Source: Geomonas limicola (GTDB lineage Bacteria; Desulfobacterota; Desulfuromonadia; Geobacterales; Geobacteraceae). Taken from it: a stretch of DNA of 64,000 nt. Shown one piece after another: positions 62,175-64,000 of this stretch; position 1 is the stretch's first letter, and each line of letters opens with the position of its first letter. Location of the stretch: positions 558,001 to 622,000 of the forward strand of contig NZ_BLXZ01000001.1 of assembly GCF_014193675.1 (NCBI RefSeq). The letters run 5' to 3'. The notes under the pieces are model-generated. The model was given only the letters and a program-made list of their open reading frames with translations, was not told the DNA's origin and did no database searches. Position numbers and translations under genes: made by a program.

Positions 62175-63728
62175 ATGGCCATGGTGAGCCGGGACGAATT
62201 TGTCCGCGAGGTGACCTTGCGGATCTGCAGCAGCCTGAAGATCGAGGAGTCGCTCGAGACCACCTACCGGTACCTGTGCGAGCACCTCCCGCTGGACGAC
62301 CTCTACTTAAGCATCCTCGACACCAGCCTGAGCGCGGTGCGGCGCGTCGCCTACGTGGCCGCCTCGGCGAGCACCGCCCACCAGGAGATCACCCCGCTCA
62401 GCGCGGAGATGCTGCAAACCCTCATGGCGCGGGAGTTCGTGGAGCCGTTTATCGCCGGTTTCGACCACCACGACGACCTGGTACGCAGTATGGCGCCGCT
62501 CTTTCGCCTCGAGGGGCACTCGGAAATGGTGGTGCCGCTCTGGCTCGAGGAACAGCGCATCGGAGGACTTTCCCTGAGGACCAAGGGGGAGGGATGCTAT
62601 ACCCCGGAGCACCTGGAGCTCATGAGCCTGGTGGCACAACCCTTCGCCATCGCCCTCGCCAACGCACTGGCCCACGAGGCGGTCCTCAGGTACCGGGACA
62701 TCCTGATCGACGACAAGCGCTTTTTGAACCGGGAACTGAACCCGCTCTCCGCCGAGGAGCTGATCGGCGGGGTCTCGGGGCTGCGCAACGTGGTCGACAT
62801 GGTGCGCCAGGTGGCGCCGCTCAACAACACGGTACTCCTCTTGGGAGAGACCGGCACCGGCAAGGAGCTGATCGCCAACCTGATCCACTTCTCCTCGCCG
62901 CGCAAGGAAGGCCCCTTCATCAAGGTGAACTGCGGCGCCATCCCCGAGAACCTGATCGACAGCGAGCTCTTCGGGCATGAGCGCGGCGCCTTTACCGGCG
63001 CGGTCGCCGAGAGCCGCGGCCGCTTCGAGCGCGCCGAGGGGGGGACCATCTTCCTGGACGAGATCGGCGAACTGCCGCTCACCGCCCAGGTGCGGCTTTT
63101 GCGCGTGCTGCAAAACCGCGAGGTGGAACGGGTGGGGGGCCACCGCCCCATCCCGGTGAACCTCAGGGTGATCGCGGCCACGCACCGAAACCTGGAGAGC
63201 ATGACCGCCGCCGGGAGCTTTCGCGAGGACCTCTGGTTCCGGCTGAACGGATTTCCCCTCATCATCCCCCCGCTTCGCCAGCGCAAGGAGGACGTCCCGG
63301 CCCTGATCCGCCACTTCGTCAACCTGAAGAGCCGGGAACTCGGCCTGGGGTTTCCCCCCGCCATCGCACCGGGGGCGCTTACCCGGCTCATGGAGTACAA
63401 CTGGCCCGGCAACGTGCGCGAGTTGGAGAACCTGGTGGAGCGCGAGCTGATCCGGCACCGCGGCGGCACACTCAATTTCGAATCGGTGCTCCCGGGCGAG
63501 GCGGATCGGGGGGCGGAAACGACGCTGGGTGCCGCCCCGCGCTATCCGCTCAACCTGGACCAGGCCATGGCCCAGCACATAAGCGAGGTGCTCAAAATGA
63601 CCGGCGGCAAGGTGCACGGTCCCGGCGGCGCGGCCGAACTGCTCGGGATGAACCCGAACACCCTCAGCTGGCGCATGGACAAGCTCGGGATCAGCCGTCC
63701 GCGCAGCCGGGCGCGCAGCGGCACCTAG
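62175..63728 (+). CDS. Sigma-54-dependent activator with GAF domain
   Basis: The 517-aa protein has an N-terminal GAF sensor (about 20-175), a AAA+ domain with Walker A GETGTGKE near 225, the sigma-54 contact motif GAFTGA near 271 and FLDEIGELPLTAQ, and a C-terminal Fis-type HTH (GGAAELLGMNPNTLSWRM). The N-terminus is not a receiver, so it senses a ligand directly, like NorR or FhlA. It is divergent from the azoreductase-efflux operon and probably its activator. Confidence 0.93.
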   Translation: MAMVSRDEFVREVTLRICSSLKIEESLETTYRYLCEHLPLDDLYLSILDTSLSAVRRVAYVAASASTAHQEITPLSAEMLQTLMAREFVEPFIAGFDHHDDLVRSMAPLFRLEGHSEMVVPLWLEEQRIGGLSLRTKGEGCYTPEHLELMSLVAQPFAIALANALAHEAVLRYRDILIDDKRFLNRELNPLSAEELIGGVSGLRNVVDMVRQVAPLNNTVLLLGETGTGKELIANLIHFSSPRKEGPFIKVNCGAIPENLIDSELFGHERGAFTGAVAESRGRFERAEGGTIFLDEIGELPLTAQVRLLRVLQNREVERVGGHRPIPVNLRVIAATHRNLESMTAAGSFREDLWFRLNGFPLIIPPLRQRKEDVPALIRHFVNLKSRELGLGFPPAIAPGALTRLMEYNWPGNVRELENLVERELIRHRGGTLNFESVLPGEADRGAETTLGAAPRYPLNLDQAMAQHISEVLKMTGGKVHGPGGAAELLGMNPNTLSWRMDKLGISRPRSRARSGT

Positions 63729-63750
63729 CGCTTGCAGCGTCACAAAAAAA

Positions 63751-63778
63751 GCCGGGGAGAACCCTCCCCGGCTTTTTT
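63751..63778 (+). terminator. Terminator of the sigma-54 activator gene
   Basis: GCCGGGGAG and CTCCCCGGC form a 9-bp stem, flanked by A on one side and T on the other, so it may serve both strands. Confidence 0.9.
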
Positions 63779-63820
63779 CTCGTGGTGCCCCCCTGTTCGC
63801 GGGGCCTGCGCGCCAACAGA

Positions 63821-64000
63821 CTACAGGCGGAACTGGCCGATCAGCCCCTGCAACTGCGCCGCATCCTGGTCCAGGCTCGCCGCGGCACCCTCGGCCTCTT
63901 GCGCTCCCTGCGAGGTCCGCTGCACGAGCTCCGTTATCTGCACGATGTTCCCGGAGATCTCGCTGGTGGTGGCGGTCTGCTCCTCGGCGGCCACCGCGAT
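63821..64000 (-). CDS. Methyl-accepting chemotaxis protein, C-terminal part only
   Basis: The visible 59 residues (starting [18 protein letters not shown], ending LIGQFRL) match the C-terminal end of a chemoreceptor signalling domain, like that of 51581-53224. The gene continues beyond the window end. Confidence 0.85.
   Translation of the reverse strand: MAVAAEEQTATTSEISGNIVQITELVQRTSQGAQEAEGAAASLDQDAAQLQGLIGQFRL

Overview
The window looks like a chromosomal segment of a Geobacter-type bacterium (Geobacterales, probably the Geomonas/Citrifermentans/G. bemidjiensis side). This is inferred from the overall high GC, an Amt with an Ala/Pro-rich leader paired with GlnK, an EtfB-EtfA-membrane FeS oxidoreductase operon, many two-component and cyclic-di-GMP proteins, several sigma-54 promoters, a selenocysteine tRNA, and typical Geobacter small proteins. 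No rRNA, CRISPR array, insertion sequence or prophage was found. The last gene (a chemoreceptor) is cut by the window end.

Layout. 0-5 kb: alanine dehydrogenase, inositol monophosphatase plus ferritin-like protein, and amt-glnK behind a sigma-54 promoter. 5-12 kb: a minus-strand run of CapA-like protein, glutamine amidotransferase, hybrid histidine kinase with HPt, and a REC-PAS-GGDEF-EAL regulator overlapping the kinase by 7 bp. 12-17 kb: etfB, etfA and the membrane FeS oxidoreductase (EMO type), an electron route from acyl-CoA dehydrogenases to menaquinone. 17-21 kb: TonB-like protein, galU, a zinc-ribbon protein, and the cluster yggT, divIVA-like, DUF167, CBS.

21-29.7 kb is an accessory-looking stretch that begins just after tRNA-Sec. 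It holds single lipoprotein and secreted-protein genes, a small Cys protein, an orphan receiver, a REP-like folded element, a cluster of 18-bp AT-rich palindromes next to a 107-aa protein, and about 1.1 kb with no convincing gene. 29.7-40 kb is a type VI secretion operon, tssJ-K-L-M-A-B-C-hcp, without clpV, tssE/F/G, vgrG or PAAR. 40-49 kb holds PilZ and TSCPD proteins, a sigma-54-driven PEP-CTERM protein with a GEMM-like leader, and a 2043-residue SdrD-repeat surface protein with an unusual (H/Y)C decapeptide array.

49-64 kb: PAS kinase, a chemoreceptor with a near-perfect FliA promoter, a divergent flavoprotein/HxlR pair, a 42-residue small protein with its own promoter, and an L,D-transpeptidase. 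It ends with a coherent divergent unit: a GAF-type sigma-54 activator facing an azoreductase, micropeptide, TolC, EmrA, EmrB operon. A sigma-54 promoter and a cluster of TTGTGAT repeats lie between them. This unit is the best-supported self-contained system in the window. The palindrome array near 28.2 kb, the Cys decapeptide array and the orphan terminated RNA region near 41.8 kb are the least explained signals.
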